Assembly (NCBI RefSeq): GCF_030272615.1
Contig: NC_081407.1
Location: 137,646,897 to 137,710,896 of the forward strand
Reading direction: 5' to 3'
Source: Cryptomeria japonica
Taxonomy: Eukaryota > Streptophyta > Pinopsida > Cupressales > Cupressaceae
DNA length: 64,000 nt
Positions 10,103 to 21,338 of the stretch are shown piece by piece (the first letter of the stretch is position 1; every line of letters begins with the position of its first letter). Position numbers and translations under genes: made by a program. The notes under the pieces were generated by a model that had not been told where the DNA came from, did not search any database, and saw nothing but the letters and a program-made list of their open reading frames with translations.

Positions 10103-13100
10103 TTAAGATTTCTGTGCCAGTTTTTGTAGGGTGCTCCACTCTTCGTCTGATGGAAGGTCAATATTTTGTAAACTATGGAAAGTCAACTGCAACTTCGTCA
10201 ACATTCCATATTTAGAAGATTGACTTGACATCACTATTTCATCCAATACAGAATTTAGAGTTGTAAATGGTTGGATAAATTCCAGAAAGCTTTTAGGAGT
10301 TGTGTCCTTAGGAAGCAAGTCTAAATCAAACTTCATTTTTATCTCCATGCTTTTTTTGTAAGCTTCTTTTCCAATGAATTTATTTGATGGGTCAACGGTC
10401 TTAGGCAAACCAAGTTTAATCAAATTATTTTTCTTTTCTTCTAGCTTCAATATCTTTTTTCCATAATTTTCCATAACTTCTGATGTTTCCCTTAGTTTCT
10501 GGCATTTTTGAATGATAGATGATGTCTTAACTGTGGCATCAATGTGGCTCTTAATTCCCTTGGATTCTAAGTAGCTATCACTAGTACTGGAGACTACTTG
10601 CAGAATCTTTTTTGCCATATCCTCTTTTGAATAAACATGTATGCTCTTCTCAAAGTGCCCTTTGATTTTCATATAAATTACTCTCAGACTTTCATTCAAT
10701 TCAAATCATTCACACAACTTGTCACTCCTCTGCATTATTTTCCGCCAAATGTTTTCTTGTATATACTTCATTTTATTTTTCATATTATCTTTCAATCTAT
10801 CCTCCAAAGTTTTTATTTTATCATTTGCATTGTGCAGGTCTTCTTTCATTTGTGCACATTTTTTTCTTTCTTCCTCTACTTCCTCTTGCAAATGTTTTTC
10901 TTTTTCCTTCCCATGATCCAATAGGTCCTGTATTTTTCTTAGTTCGGCAGCAACAGACTCATAACTTTTGTATCATTTTTGAAAACTGACCCTTTCCTCA
11001 TCAAAATTTTTACTGCTTTTAGCCAATTTTTCTGTCAGGTCCTTTAATTCTGCATCCATGTTCTCATGCTCTGCAATTTCTATTGCAAAGCCCAAATTTT
11101 TTATCCTTTTCTGTAAATCATTGCACTTGTTATCTGTTGCTTTCCTCGATTTTTTGTTTGCCAGGTCTGCCTATAACTTTTCTATTTGTTTCTCCAGTTT
11201 ATTTTTTTCTCTCTCCACCTTTAGCAGTGAAGTGTAGACCACTTCGTTAGTCCTTTTTGACATACTAATTTTGTCCACATTACGTACTTTGGGAAAATCC
11301 ATTTGGAGGGTGCTAACTTGAAATTCAGAGGGATCTATCTGACTGTGTGGTGGATTTTTATCTTTAGTTGGGGCCAGGGGCATAACAACCATAAACTCCA
11401 TCATATCTTTCCATGGGTCATATGTTGGAAATACCCTATTCCTTCTAAAACTTTAGTCAGGGCAACCCTATGAAATGCTTTCTTTTTTTTCTTTAATTGC
11501 TTTTGTTGTGTGTTCATATTTTTTATAGTAATCATGAAATTGAAAATCTGGGCTTGTTGAAGCAATTGAATGTTTGAAAGGTGACATAGGAATAAAAGAG
11601 GCTCCAGTTCCACTTATTCATGTGGTTTTAACTAATGCTTGACTAGGATTACCAACAACAGTTCCTGATCCTGTCCCACTCCCACCGACACTTTAATGTG
11701 TAGTTTTCTTAATGTTTTTAGGTGTGTGATTTGAAGCTGTAAATGATTGTTTTGTAGTGTCAGTGGCACTTGATATAGGATTCTAAATAGTATGAGTATC
11801 TACTACTAGTGGCCTCTTGTGAGAGATATTTTGTTGTAGCCCTTGTCCAACACCAAGACAACTAGTATCAGTAGTAGTACCCATGCCAACCCCACCAATC
11901 ACAATGTCACTTGACTGAACAATAATTGGAATAGTATCCCCAGATTCCACACCTGTGATAGTGGCACTTGATTCACCACCAATGGGAATACCATGATGTG
12001 GTGGTGGTTGTGGATTTGAAACTGAAACAAATGTAGGTGGACCTTGAGGGTAATGAGTAGTACCTATCCGTAATGAATCTGAAGAATCAAGTCCAATGAC
12101 TGGTTTAACAAGAGCTTTTAATTTTGAATCTGATGGAAGTTGTATCTGAAGTGGATACCAAATGCCCTCTCCTCTGGGACCTAGACCACCACCTTCAAAA
12201 CCCATTTTTCCACAATGCTTGCCCCTCTGCTATATTTTTCTTTCATGGACTCATTGAATCCACCTAATATTTTTGGGACTATAGTAGTTGTTGGAGTGGG
12301 CTCAACCTCATACTCATCATCATCTTCACTCCTATCATATGCTATTGTGGGATGCTCCATATTCCACAATTTACTAAACTCTCCATCCTCGTCGATGGTC
12401 TCAAATTCTACACTGGTCTTTGGTTCACCGAGATTCTTCCTCATAGTCCAAAAATCATTTATTTTGGTTTGAGTCAAAAAACTATCTTTACATTCATGCA
12501 GAATTGATTTGGGAATAGATTTGTTAGATGGATTAGCAGATTTTTGGTAGAAATTGTAGGACCTCCTATTTTGGATGCTCTGGCCCTCCTCTGTTGTCCT
12601 ATGTCTGTGCAATGCTAAAATTGTGATGAAATTTCTTCTGTTGAAATGTTATTGTTAGCTGCAATTTTCTCCATCTCTTTTGTTACCTCATCCCAGGAGT
12701 CCATGTTTCTAAGCTTTTCTAGCAATGGTTTACTTTCATGTTGACATAATGTTGAAGAGTTCCCATTTTTCTTAAGCCTTTCTTGAACTACACTGATTGG
12801 ATCATACTGCCAGAGATCCTCTTCACCAAAGTTAAAAACTGTCAAAAAATCATGTGCCACATTGAATGCTTTTCTCTCAAATGTGAACCCTCTACATGAG
12901 AAAGGCAAGGAAGGAAATATGCTCTTCTTTTGCTGACCATGGAAGTGCCTATCCGTGCTCTCCAATTTCCGTACATACTCCAATGCAAATACCCTCTCTG
13001 TCACATGTATTGGAAGTCTATATGGTTTCACTACCGATCCGTAAAACCTTAGCACAATGAATTCTTCCATGAAGAACATAGGCATTGGAGTACTTGTAAT

Positions 13101-14111
13101 TTCATTATACATTGGTGCCAAAAAGAAGTCTACAAAATGGTTGTAGTTCTTTCTGTTATCATGCCTCCTTATCTTTGGTGTCCATTCATATATTGGACAC
13201 TCTGTTCTGTTCTGAGTCTTCTCATCAATCTTATAGTTGAGAATTTGAAGCTTGTTGGTCTCAAATATTGTATGATACTTGGATAGAAGGAGATAACACA
13301 AGTAGGATGAGAACCTAAATGTCTTATAGGTACCTTTTTTATCATTAGTAATTGTTTTTGCATGGATTGAACAATGTGCTCAATAAAATTATATCTTACT
13401 GGCTGACCTAGACAATGGATATTATAAATCATTTCAAGAAGGCTTGCACCCACTTCCCTATCATTTTCCAATCCCAGGCAAAATGACAACAAGGAAATAG
13501 TATCCCCAACCCATAGAACAAAAATGTTAGAATCATAAGGAGGCTTATGATTCTGATCCAATAGAATACCAGTACCACTCTTTATTAGAGCTTTGATAAA
13601 TGAATCTCTATGACTTGGATCGAGACTCTCATAATTCCCTGCCAGCTTTCCAAGGTCAATTTGGACGTTTGAGTTTTGGGCTTCAAATCCTAGGTTCAAC
13701 AAACGAGGAAATTTTCCCCCGTTTATGGATAAAATTTCCTCTTTTGTATTTTTTTTGACAATTGCTTTTTTTTTTATCTTCATCATAATTTTCAGCACAG
13801 ACCATGACAAAATCAGGGCAAAGGAATACTTCAGGTAACACCATGCTTCCCAATCCAGCATCCCACGATGCGATTTTATTTGTTCTTTGTTTTAACATTG
13901 GGTTGAAAACAATAAATTTTGCCCTGGATGCATCTGCCGCCTTACTAGACAATGAATATCTAATATCTATGATACACTTTTCACCATGGATAGCAGGGTC
14001 ATAAATATCATGGTATTCATCAGTGAAACCTGGTGTTTTAATCAGTTCGGTTAGGTACATTTTGTTTTTCACTTGGCTTCCTATTGAACTAATGCTTCCC
14101 GTTTTCCCCAT
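10103..14111 (-). pseudogene. large unrecognised coiled-coil protein gene, broken
   Basis: Coding-like sequence runs on the minus strand from ATG 14111 (MGKTGSISSIG) to the stop at 10103, about 1,300 codons. Stops and frameshifts split it into nine pieces: 13683-14111, 13169-13861, 12615-13301, 12181-12612, 11783-12205, 11401-11613, 11171-11404, 10706-10921 and 10103-10699. The N-terminal ~500 residues look globular and hydrophobic-rich. The middle (11783-12205) is Gly/Pro/Thr-rich and low complexity. The last ~450 residues (10103-11250) are Lys/Glu-rich with long heptad stretches, a clear coiled coil. No catalytic motif, signal peptide or known domain is recognised. It could be an accessory ORF of a large non-autonomous transposon or a captured cellular gene. 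The tandem array at 14522 lies just upstream of its start. Overlaps between neighbouring pieces show that single-base indels, not introns, cause most breaks. Confidence 0.6.
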
Positions 14112-14521
14112 CGCTGTTATTGTTAATAATTCAAAATAATGCTAGATAAAAACCTGAAAATGCTAACCCTCAAATTGGACCACGAGATTAAAAAAAGCAA
14201 AAAAAGGCGAGATGTAGGTGTTCTAGATTTTACCTGGAATTTCTATTTCACTAGATTGGCACAGACAGTCTCTGTTGCAACTTGCATTCCTCAATATAGT
14301 AGCTGTTTCTGAATCTCCCTCAATTTACTGGTTTGTCCATGAAATGAAATACGATTATGATTTACGAGTCTCTTAATTTGAAAACTTTGAAAAGTACAAA
14401 AGTAATACCTAAAGGGCAAAATATCTAGAATCATGTTGTAATTTTATTAATTATTATTAATAACTATTCGATGCCGAAGGGAAAAAAAAATTCATTACTA
14501 AATTCAGAGGACATTAAATGT

Positions 14522-15428
14522 AAAACATTCAATTCCAGGCGAAGTTCTCACAAATGTGTTCACTTCCCACATTCGGGCCGAAATCCACCCTAAGCCGTTG
14601 ATCTTTGCTCATCCAACAGACGATGGTACCTGTTGTCAGATGTCATGGGTCCCATGACTTCTGCCATTTTTTGGGCACATCACCATACTCGTGTGACTTT
14701 GCGGGTTTGTTTAATCATTTTAAACTTCCGCTTGAAAAAGAGCTTTATAGACTTAATTATATTTAATTATTTAAAATATTCAATTCCGGGCGAAGTTTTC
14801 ACAAATGTGTTCACTTCCCACATTTGGGCCAAAATCTATCCTAAGTCATTGATCTTTGCTCATCCAATAGACGATGGTACCTATTGTCAGTTGTCGTGGG
14901 TCCCATTACTTCTGCCAGTTTTCGGGCACGTCACCATACTCATGTCACTTTTCAGGTCTGTTTTTTAAGTCTGTTTAATCATTTTAAAATTCCGCCCGAA
15001 AAAGAGCTTTATAGACTTAATTATATTTAATTAAATTTAAAACGTTCGATTCTGGGTGAAGCTCTCACAAATGTGTTCACTTCCCACATTCGGGCCGAAA
15101 TCCACCCTAAGCCGTTGATCTTTGCTCATCCAACGGATGATGGTACATGTTGTCAGATGTTGTGGGTCCCATGACTTCTGCCATTTTTTGGGCACGCCAC
15201 CATATTTGTGTCACTTTTTGGGTCTGTTTAATCATTTTAAACTTCCACCTGAAAAAGAGCTTTATAGACTTAATTATATTTAATTAAATTTAAAATGTTC
15301 AATTCTGGGCGAAGATCTCACAAATGTGTTCACTTCCCACATTTGGGCCGAAATCCACCCTAAGCCGTTGATCTTTGCTCATCTAACGGATGATGGTACT
15401 TGTTGTCAGATGTCATCAGTCCCATAAT
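14522..15428. repeat. tandem array, ~255-bp unit, 3.6 copies
   Basis: Units begin near 14527, 14778, 15044 and 15297 (periods 251, 266 and 253); the last is cut at about 15428. Each carries CACAAATGTGTTCACTTCCC, GGGCCGAAATCCACCCTAAG and a hairpin-like GCCGTTGATC...CATCCAACGG. A diverged single copy recurs at about 17890-18010. Positions 14112-14521 between the broken gene and the array show no gene. Confidence 0.85.
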
Positions 15429-15860
15429 AAGAGACATTTAAAGATGTGCAATAGTTTGAGATAACTATTAAAAATAATGTTAATATTATTTGTAAAAATA
15501 TGAAATTCAAAAATAGTATATAACATGAAACTTAGTTTCTAGAATAAAACAAATAACTAAATAAAAATATAAATTTTGATATACAATTTGAAAGGTAAAA
15601 GTTTAATATAAAAAAGAAAATATTCAATATTAAATCTAAAATATTAATTTAAAGTTTAACAAAATTCTTTAAAAATATGTTTACGATATATAATTTTAAA
15701 AAATAGTTTAAAAATATATATAAAAGTTCAACATAAATTTAGTGTAATATAAATTTTAATTTAATAAATAAATAAATACTAAAAATATATATAAAGTTCA
15801 ACATAAATTTAGTTTAATATAAATTTTAATTTAATATAATTTTATTGATAAATAATGTGG
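15429..15860. repeat. AT-rich block with a 71-bp duplication
   Basis: Very AT-rich sequence without a gene. Within it AAAAATATATATAAA(A)GTTC and the following ATAAATTTAGT(G/T)TAATAT block occur twice, at about 15709-15767 and 15780-15838. Confidence 0.6.
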
Positions 15861-15899
15861 TGAATCTTATTGATAAACCCGCACCTCCTAAGGACCTAT

Positions 15900-16461
15900 G
15901 CAATATGAATTACCTTTGATCCTAGTGAGACTATTGGAAATTGAATTTTGAAACACCTGATGGCCCAGTATAAGTCTATATATCACCTGCAAAGATCAAA
16001 GACATACTCTCACGAGGGGTTCTCATTGATGATTGATCCAACATGTATGGTGAATGTAGTAAGTTAAGAATATCTTTATACTTTACAATTGCATGAAGTA
16101 ACATATTGATATGATAAATTTGATTTAGTGGTTAAGATCTTAGATGGTTTCTCTTGTCCTACTATAGGTTCTATTACTCTTCTAGTTCCCGTTAAGATTG
16201 GTACTAAGTGCTTAGATGTCATTTTTGCTATCATTCCTAAATCCCACTTCAGATCAATTTTGTGTGAAGCTGGGACATCCTTGCCCTTTGTTCTCTTCCA
16301 TGAAAGTGATCTCTTCTACCGGGTACCCTTCATAAATGTCTCAAATTTCTTCATTATGACAAAATCTGACAAAATCTTAACTATAAATCATAGCATGTAC
16401 CTAGTACCAACCCATGCATGCACATTCAAAACTTCAAGTTCAACAACAAGTAAGTTGGAGT
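15900..16461 (+). pseudogene. Ty3/gypsy protease fragment
   Basis: A degraded relative of the protease region of the gypsy-type element at 25348-33218. It keeps RGVLID, then after a frameshift near 16030 the D-P-T-C-M-V-N active-site neighbourhood. From 16128 it matches the flap and core region (GFSCPTIGSITL against AFSSPAIGSITL at about 30035) and ends in a region like K..TINHS. There is no gag upstream or RT downstream, so it is an isolated relic. Aspartic protease processed the element polyprotein. Confidence 0.7.
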
Positions 16462-16936
16462 TTTAGTTCAAATCTTAACTATATATTTATAAAATTATAA
16501 TCAACCATAATCAATGTACACATAATTAATGGAACGACCTGATTTTTATAGAGGAAGAAGCATTACATAAAAAAGATCACAGTATTAAATTTATTTCCAT
16601 TGTTTAACAAATTATTGAAATAACGTAGCTCATATACAAAAAGCATTTGAAAAACTTTAATTAATAAAAATGAAATAGAATTATAGAAAGCATTTTTATA
16701 TCCATAAGACTCTAAGAGGCAAACTGAAACAAATTGGAATTTGAAAAATATGATTAATATTTATGCTTTGGAAATTTACAATTTTTATGTCCGAGACTTG
16801 AGTCCCTCAAAAAATTAAAAGCCAAAATGAGTGAGCCACTGAGCCTGTTAGGTTTCTAGGACATAGGAAAAAAAAAACTACTAGGGGCCCAGGGGGGTGG
16901 GGCTAGGGCACAGGTAGTGGATGGTTTACAACTATG

Positions 16937-17481
16937 CCCTAAGAATCCGACCCTCCTTCCATGTAGAATTCTTCAGACAACATAAGTTGAGATAATTCTT
17001 CAAGCCACATGTAGTTTGGAAAGTCGTCCAGGAGCAACCATTTTTGGAAGAAGCCTCTGCCAATCCGCACCCATTTCCTGTGACACGTCAAGTGCTTCAC
17101 ATTCAGGTTCAAGAGAAATGGTTGCTTGGCCATTGGCACAGTTTGGTCAGGGAGGAGAAGCTTGGATAATTCACTCGCCCAAGGGATCCCCACCCCTACT
17201 TCTGCAAGGATGACAACAATAATGTCATCTCCAAGGAAGTCTTCCTTATAAACCTTCCTCAACAACACCAGCATATCCAACTTGTCTCCTCTGAAGTCCA
17301 GAAGAGATGCTAAGAATCGGGATGTAATTGCAGAAACTCTCTGCCCAACACCATCCGCACAGCCTCATTGGTAAATGACCCAACCTCCTTGCAGACTGAT
17401 TGGAGGTTGGGTCTCTAACAGAGCCCAGAAAGGCCTCTGGTCCTCTGCAGAAATGCTTCTCAAGCGGATGGGAGTGTCCAT
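16937..17481 (-). pseudogene. unrecognised short gene, frameshifted
   Basis: Starts at ATG 17481 (MDTPIRLRSISAEDQRPF) and ends at a stop at 16937, about 180 codons. The first ~23 and last ~125 residues share one frame. Between them that frame hits a TGA near 17367, while a second frame reads a natural-looking stretch (NEAVRMVLGREFLQLHPD), so two compensating indels are likely. The base composition is visibly more GC-rich than the flanks. The C-terminal part is hydrophobic/aromatic (KWLLLDDFPNYMWLEELS) with a paired C/H (LTCHRKW). I do not recognise the family. It may be a captured fragment of a host gene. 16462-16936 holds nothing identifiable apart from a short G/C-homopolymer tract near 16880-16900. 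Confidence 0.45.
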
Positions 17482-17884
17482 CTTGAGAAAATAGATTAAC
17501 AAATTAAACAACCTGAGCCTATAAACGTAAACCAGAGGAAGAATTTAAATACCGTGAGCTCCGACGATTTATCTACTAAATGACAAAGGCTAATTGAAGA
17601 TGAAAGAAGTAGAGATCATATATAAACAATTGAAGCTCTTGATTGTAATAATTACTTCTCTAACCATATTAATTGCTTTAATTTTTTTTAAATCTTTCAT
17701 ATCTCTGCAAATCTTTCCCATAAATGCACGAGTGTGCGAAATTGGAAACAACTATAAACCAATACCAAGTTGGCAAGTACCACATTGGAAGTCGTGGGGG
17801 CATAGTGGATTGTAGTAAGTGAATAGATATATATTAAATGACCAAAATTATCGATTATGATTCATGACATTTGATATGTGTCTA

Positions 17885-18010
17885 ATGAATCCAATTCCAT
17901 TCTGGGCACTTTCTGGTGAGCTATGTTTTCTTCAGAAAATTGGGCCGAAATAAAACTTCAGCCATTGATCTACGATCATCAAACAATTTAAAATCATTGA
18001 TGGATTTTAG
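17885..18010. repeat. diverged single copy of the 255-bp unit
   Basis: TTGGGCCGAAAT, then GCC(A)TTGATCTACGATCATC, follow the order of the unit repeated at 14522-15428 but with many substitutions. The rest of 17482-17884 has no feature I can support beyond one chance AT-rich open frame. Confidence 0.4.
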
Positions 18011-18120
18011 GTATGTGTCACCCCTCACGTCTCAAAGAGGCCACACTTATTGATACATCGTGCAGAGTCCAGACTCAATGTGATGTGCCTTGTCTATTAA
18101 TGTTAATGAATTCATGAAAT

Positions 18121-18462
18121 CGCCAATAAATTATATATTTTTCCATAAATAACAAAATATTCGCCAAAACAAATTAAATAATTTTCAAGCGGTGGATAAA
18201 AATCGCCAATACATTTAAATAATTTTTCCTTCGGAGTAAATTTTTTCGCCCATACAATTATATATATGTTCCTTTTAACAAAAATTATTCGCCTCCTACA
18301 ATATATATTTTCCCCATAGAACAAGGTATAATTTGCCAGAAATTTATGGAATTTTCGTACCCTAGAAAAAAATCGCCAATTCAAAATAATTTTTTGCCCT
18401 ATTTTGAAAAAAAAATTTGCCATCCATATGAAAATTTCCCTCCGAAAATAATGTCTGATTCA
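18121..18462 (+). repeat. ~43-bp periodic array II with CGCC cores
   Basis: (T/A)TCGCCAA-type cores at 18121, 18162, 18204, 18247, 18290, 18334, 18374, 18418 and 18459 give spacings of 40-45 bp. An extra core at 18396 breaks the phase once. Units read roughly CGCCAATACAATTATATATT then TTCC, and resemble those of array I (5672-6060). The flanks of the two arrays do not match each other. Open frames crossing it on the minus strand are products of the repeat. Confidence 0.65.
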
Positions 18463-18647
18463 CCAAGATTTTACATAGTTTCCTAGGGAGTGGTTTCTTA
18501 AAGTTATCCCTGGTCTCCCCTCCACCACTCACTATCAAAAAATGTGTGCAATGTAAACTACATGAGCTCATAAAAAATGTGGCACCAAAACCATATAGCC
18601 CCTATATGTGTGTAGTGAAGCAGGCCTCTGTATCGATCTATGTAAGG

Positions 18648-19447
18648 CTATTGAGATCCTCTGTCCTGTACCCCGAGCAGATGAGTCACTGCAATGTGCT
18701 CCCATGCCCATATATGAAGTAAGGTAACCCTTGTTGATAGACTTGCATAATCTCTATACGCAACAAGATGCATATCATGATATAACTGAGCAAGCATCAC
18801 TGTTCCCCATGAACACTCTGCACAATCGTGTACCATATAATATACACACCTCCTCCACCCAATAGGAAATCCATACCCTCCTAGGTTAGGCATCACCCGT
18901 CCACTCAGAATCCATAGATCACAAGAACCAAATGAGGAATATGTCGAATGTCCATCACTCTCCCTAAATGTATATGTGCCCTATCCATCATAGGCAACAC
19001 ATCCTACTCACAAACCTACCAAAGATGGAAGTCTGCCGCATCCAGCTTGTACTCAGGAATCACACCATGAATGGGGTCTTCAAGATCCTCCATACATCTA
19101 ATAGTGTCACAGTGGCCTCTCTTGTAGACAAATGGAAGGTACAGGTCCTGTTATCCCACCTCTCTACCAGCACAGTAATCATGGCGGTGTTCGCTCTGGT
19201 CCTCAGACATTGATCGACAAAATCCAACCCTACAACACTCAATATCTCCAAGTTGTCTACCCCTAACTATTTGTACAACCTCATCATTGTCGGCCAGTGC
19301 TCTCTTGATGCCAATGACCCTAAATCCTCTTGCATTCATGCAAACCACTTCATTATCCCTTTTCATTCTTCTTGACCCTCCCCTTATCCTATTCCTGAAG
19401 CATTCATGATACCCCCCTAAGACACTTCCTACACCTATACTCATCAA
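18648..19447 (-). pseudogene. plant mobile domain (PMD) protein, decayed
   Basis: Read from 19447 down, the sequence shows the family pattern in order. First come an N-terminal basic region and, in a second frame (19060-19251), ITVLVERWDNRTCTFHLS and VTLLDVWRIL. These are the W-R-x-x-T-x-T-F-H-L and T-L-x-D-V signatures of the plant mobile / aminotransferase-like domain. The third piece (18648-18896) has WGTVMLAQLYHDM and HIWAWEHIAV, matching the L-A-x-L-Y and Q-x-W-A-W-E blocks near the domain end. Frameshifts near 19250 and stops between 18900 and 19060 make it dead. PMD proteins occur as free genes (MAIL1-type) and inside Mutator-like and gypsy elements; no partner gene is visible here. 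Confidence 0.72.
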
Positions 19448-19832
19448 ATTCTTTATTTTTCAACCTCCCTAACACTTGCACTGATTCATCCAGCGCTCAT
19501 GCCAAAACCGTAATGCTCGCACTATACCATAGTCAGACGTTCTAAAAAACCTAGACCTGGGACCTAATCCCGGTTGGCGCAGGTGCTCGCGCCACACACC
19601 CCTTTTTCCCACCCCCATATTTTAACCCTATCCTAGACTAGTGCAGGCGCTCACACCACGTGTGTATGCCCGCCCCCAAATCCCCTCACATCCTTTATCT
19701 TTGCGTGCACTGAAGCTATTCACCAACGCTTGTGCTAACCTAGGGGTGTGCATGCTGAAATGACGATCAACACATCCACCCCACTAAACCTTTATCCTAA
19801 TTATAGCCCCTAAATTCTACCCTAGACCTATC

Positions 19833-20891
19833 TGTTAGGTCCTGGAGACAACTGAGGGGGGGGGGTGAATCAGTTGTTAAATAAATTCAAACCAAAAACA
19901 ACTTAGCCAACTTAGTGTTTAATACCGGTAAACTAGTTCAGTATGCCAGTAGATAGTTTTAACAGTTAATTGCTATACCGGTAAGGATTAGTGCATGAAA
20001 CATAAACACAAAGTCATCCACAACACATAACACCAATATTTGTACGTGGAAACCCTATAAGGGGAAAAACCATAGTGGGAAACCTTACCCACAATCAGAT
20101 GATACTACTACAGATAGTAAGTGTACATAAATGGGGTCTGTATATGGAGAAAGGCCAAGCGCCTAGAGCTCACTGCTCAATCACAAAATGGGAGTCACAT
20201 GGACTACAGTTGGATGGTTAAATCCAATAAGAATGTACTCCACAAAATAGCATCTTCATATGCTGGATTTAGTACCGGTGTAGTTCTGATTGTCTTCACA
20301 AAAACCCTTCTTCAATCTTCAAATGATGTCTGCATGTATATCTCTGCTTATTCTCGCATATACCTTCACACAATCCTTTTTTCGCATTCCACATTTGATC
20401 TTACAAATAAGATCTTACATTTATACCATAACCTAAGACCAATTTTAGTAGGTTGGCTCTACAAGATATTACAATAAAACATTTTACAAACAATACAATA
20501 TCCAATGCAATAACTGATTGAACATGTCGGCTTAATGCATTTACAACAATAATTAATCATCTCCATAGCGTGCCATGATGATCTGGAGTAGATAAACCTG
20601 TCGGTGTAACCCTAGACCTATTTGCCAGTAATAGCAAATATGCGAATGCTAATGTACCAATAAATAAAACTCCAAAACAAAGTGTTCACACAATGTCTTC
20701 AACATAACCAAGTGTTTTCCATATCATTCCAAGTGCCGGTGATCATTATATCTTGCCGGTGTACCAGATACCGGTGACTGTGCATGAGTCACTTGCTTGC
20801 CGGTGAATGTTGCTGATTCTCCAAAGTGCCAGAGTTGATAAGTGTTTAGTAGGTGTTGACATCAATGACAAAACCATACCAAAATACCAAC
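19833..20891 (-). mobile_element. solo LTR of a copia-type element
   Basis: A 1,059-bp LTR on the minus strand, starting TGTTGGTATTTTGGTATGG at 20891 and ending GACCTAACA at 19833. It is flanked by a perfect 5-bp duplication CTATC (19828-19832 and 20892-20896). Inside are a TATA box (TATAAATG on the minus strand, 20419-20426) and the 3' block also seen in the other copia LTRs here: TTGTGGGTAAGGTTTCCCAC, then a C-run and CTCAGTTG. No internal region remains, so it formed by recombination between the two LTRs of a full element. Many ACCGGT-type motifs lie within it. The flanks 19448-19827 and 20897-21338 hold no recognisable gene; the left one has GC-rich GCGCAGG(T/C)GCTCGCGCCAC-like motifs. 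Confidence 0.92.
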
Positions 20892-21338
20892 ACTATCAAA
20901 TCATAGGGTAGGCTTAGGGTACGTACCGGTGGACTGTACTGGGCAGGCCTCTCGTGCCGGCAAACCCTCTCTACACGGTTCTTGTGTGTGAGAATGTGGT
21001 CCATCTCTCCTGCTTTCTAAAATCTGATTTGCTCCAATGGTTATGTGTGACAATGACCCTTCATTGGGTCCTATGTGTCTTATATGGGCCCCCCTCACGG
21101 GCCTGCCCCTTTGTCTCTCCCCTTCTTCTATCTCTTCTTGTATTTTCCTTAATCATTTCTTCCTTTCTTTCTCATTAGTTCATTATTGCCCCTCTTTATT
21201 TCTTCTTTTTGAGAATTTCCCGCTATTTTTTTCAAAAAAAATCAAAAAATTGTTGAGGGTGCATACACCACCCGCGCTTTACGTCGGGGCATCCTCTTTC
21301 TTCTATCTTTTACCCATCACTAAATTTTTCCGCTACGT

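Noticed and set aside
17594-17815. 73-codon plus-strand frame with a hydrophobic segment
   Set aside because: AT-rich, no recognisable homology and no supporting context; chance frames of this size are expected.
18112-18571. Minus-strand frames across the second 43-bp array
   Set aside because: They follow the AT-rich repeat and show no protein-like composition.
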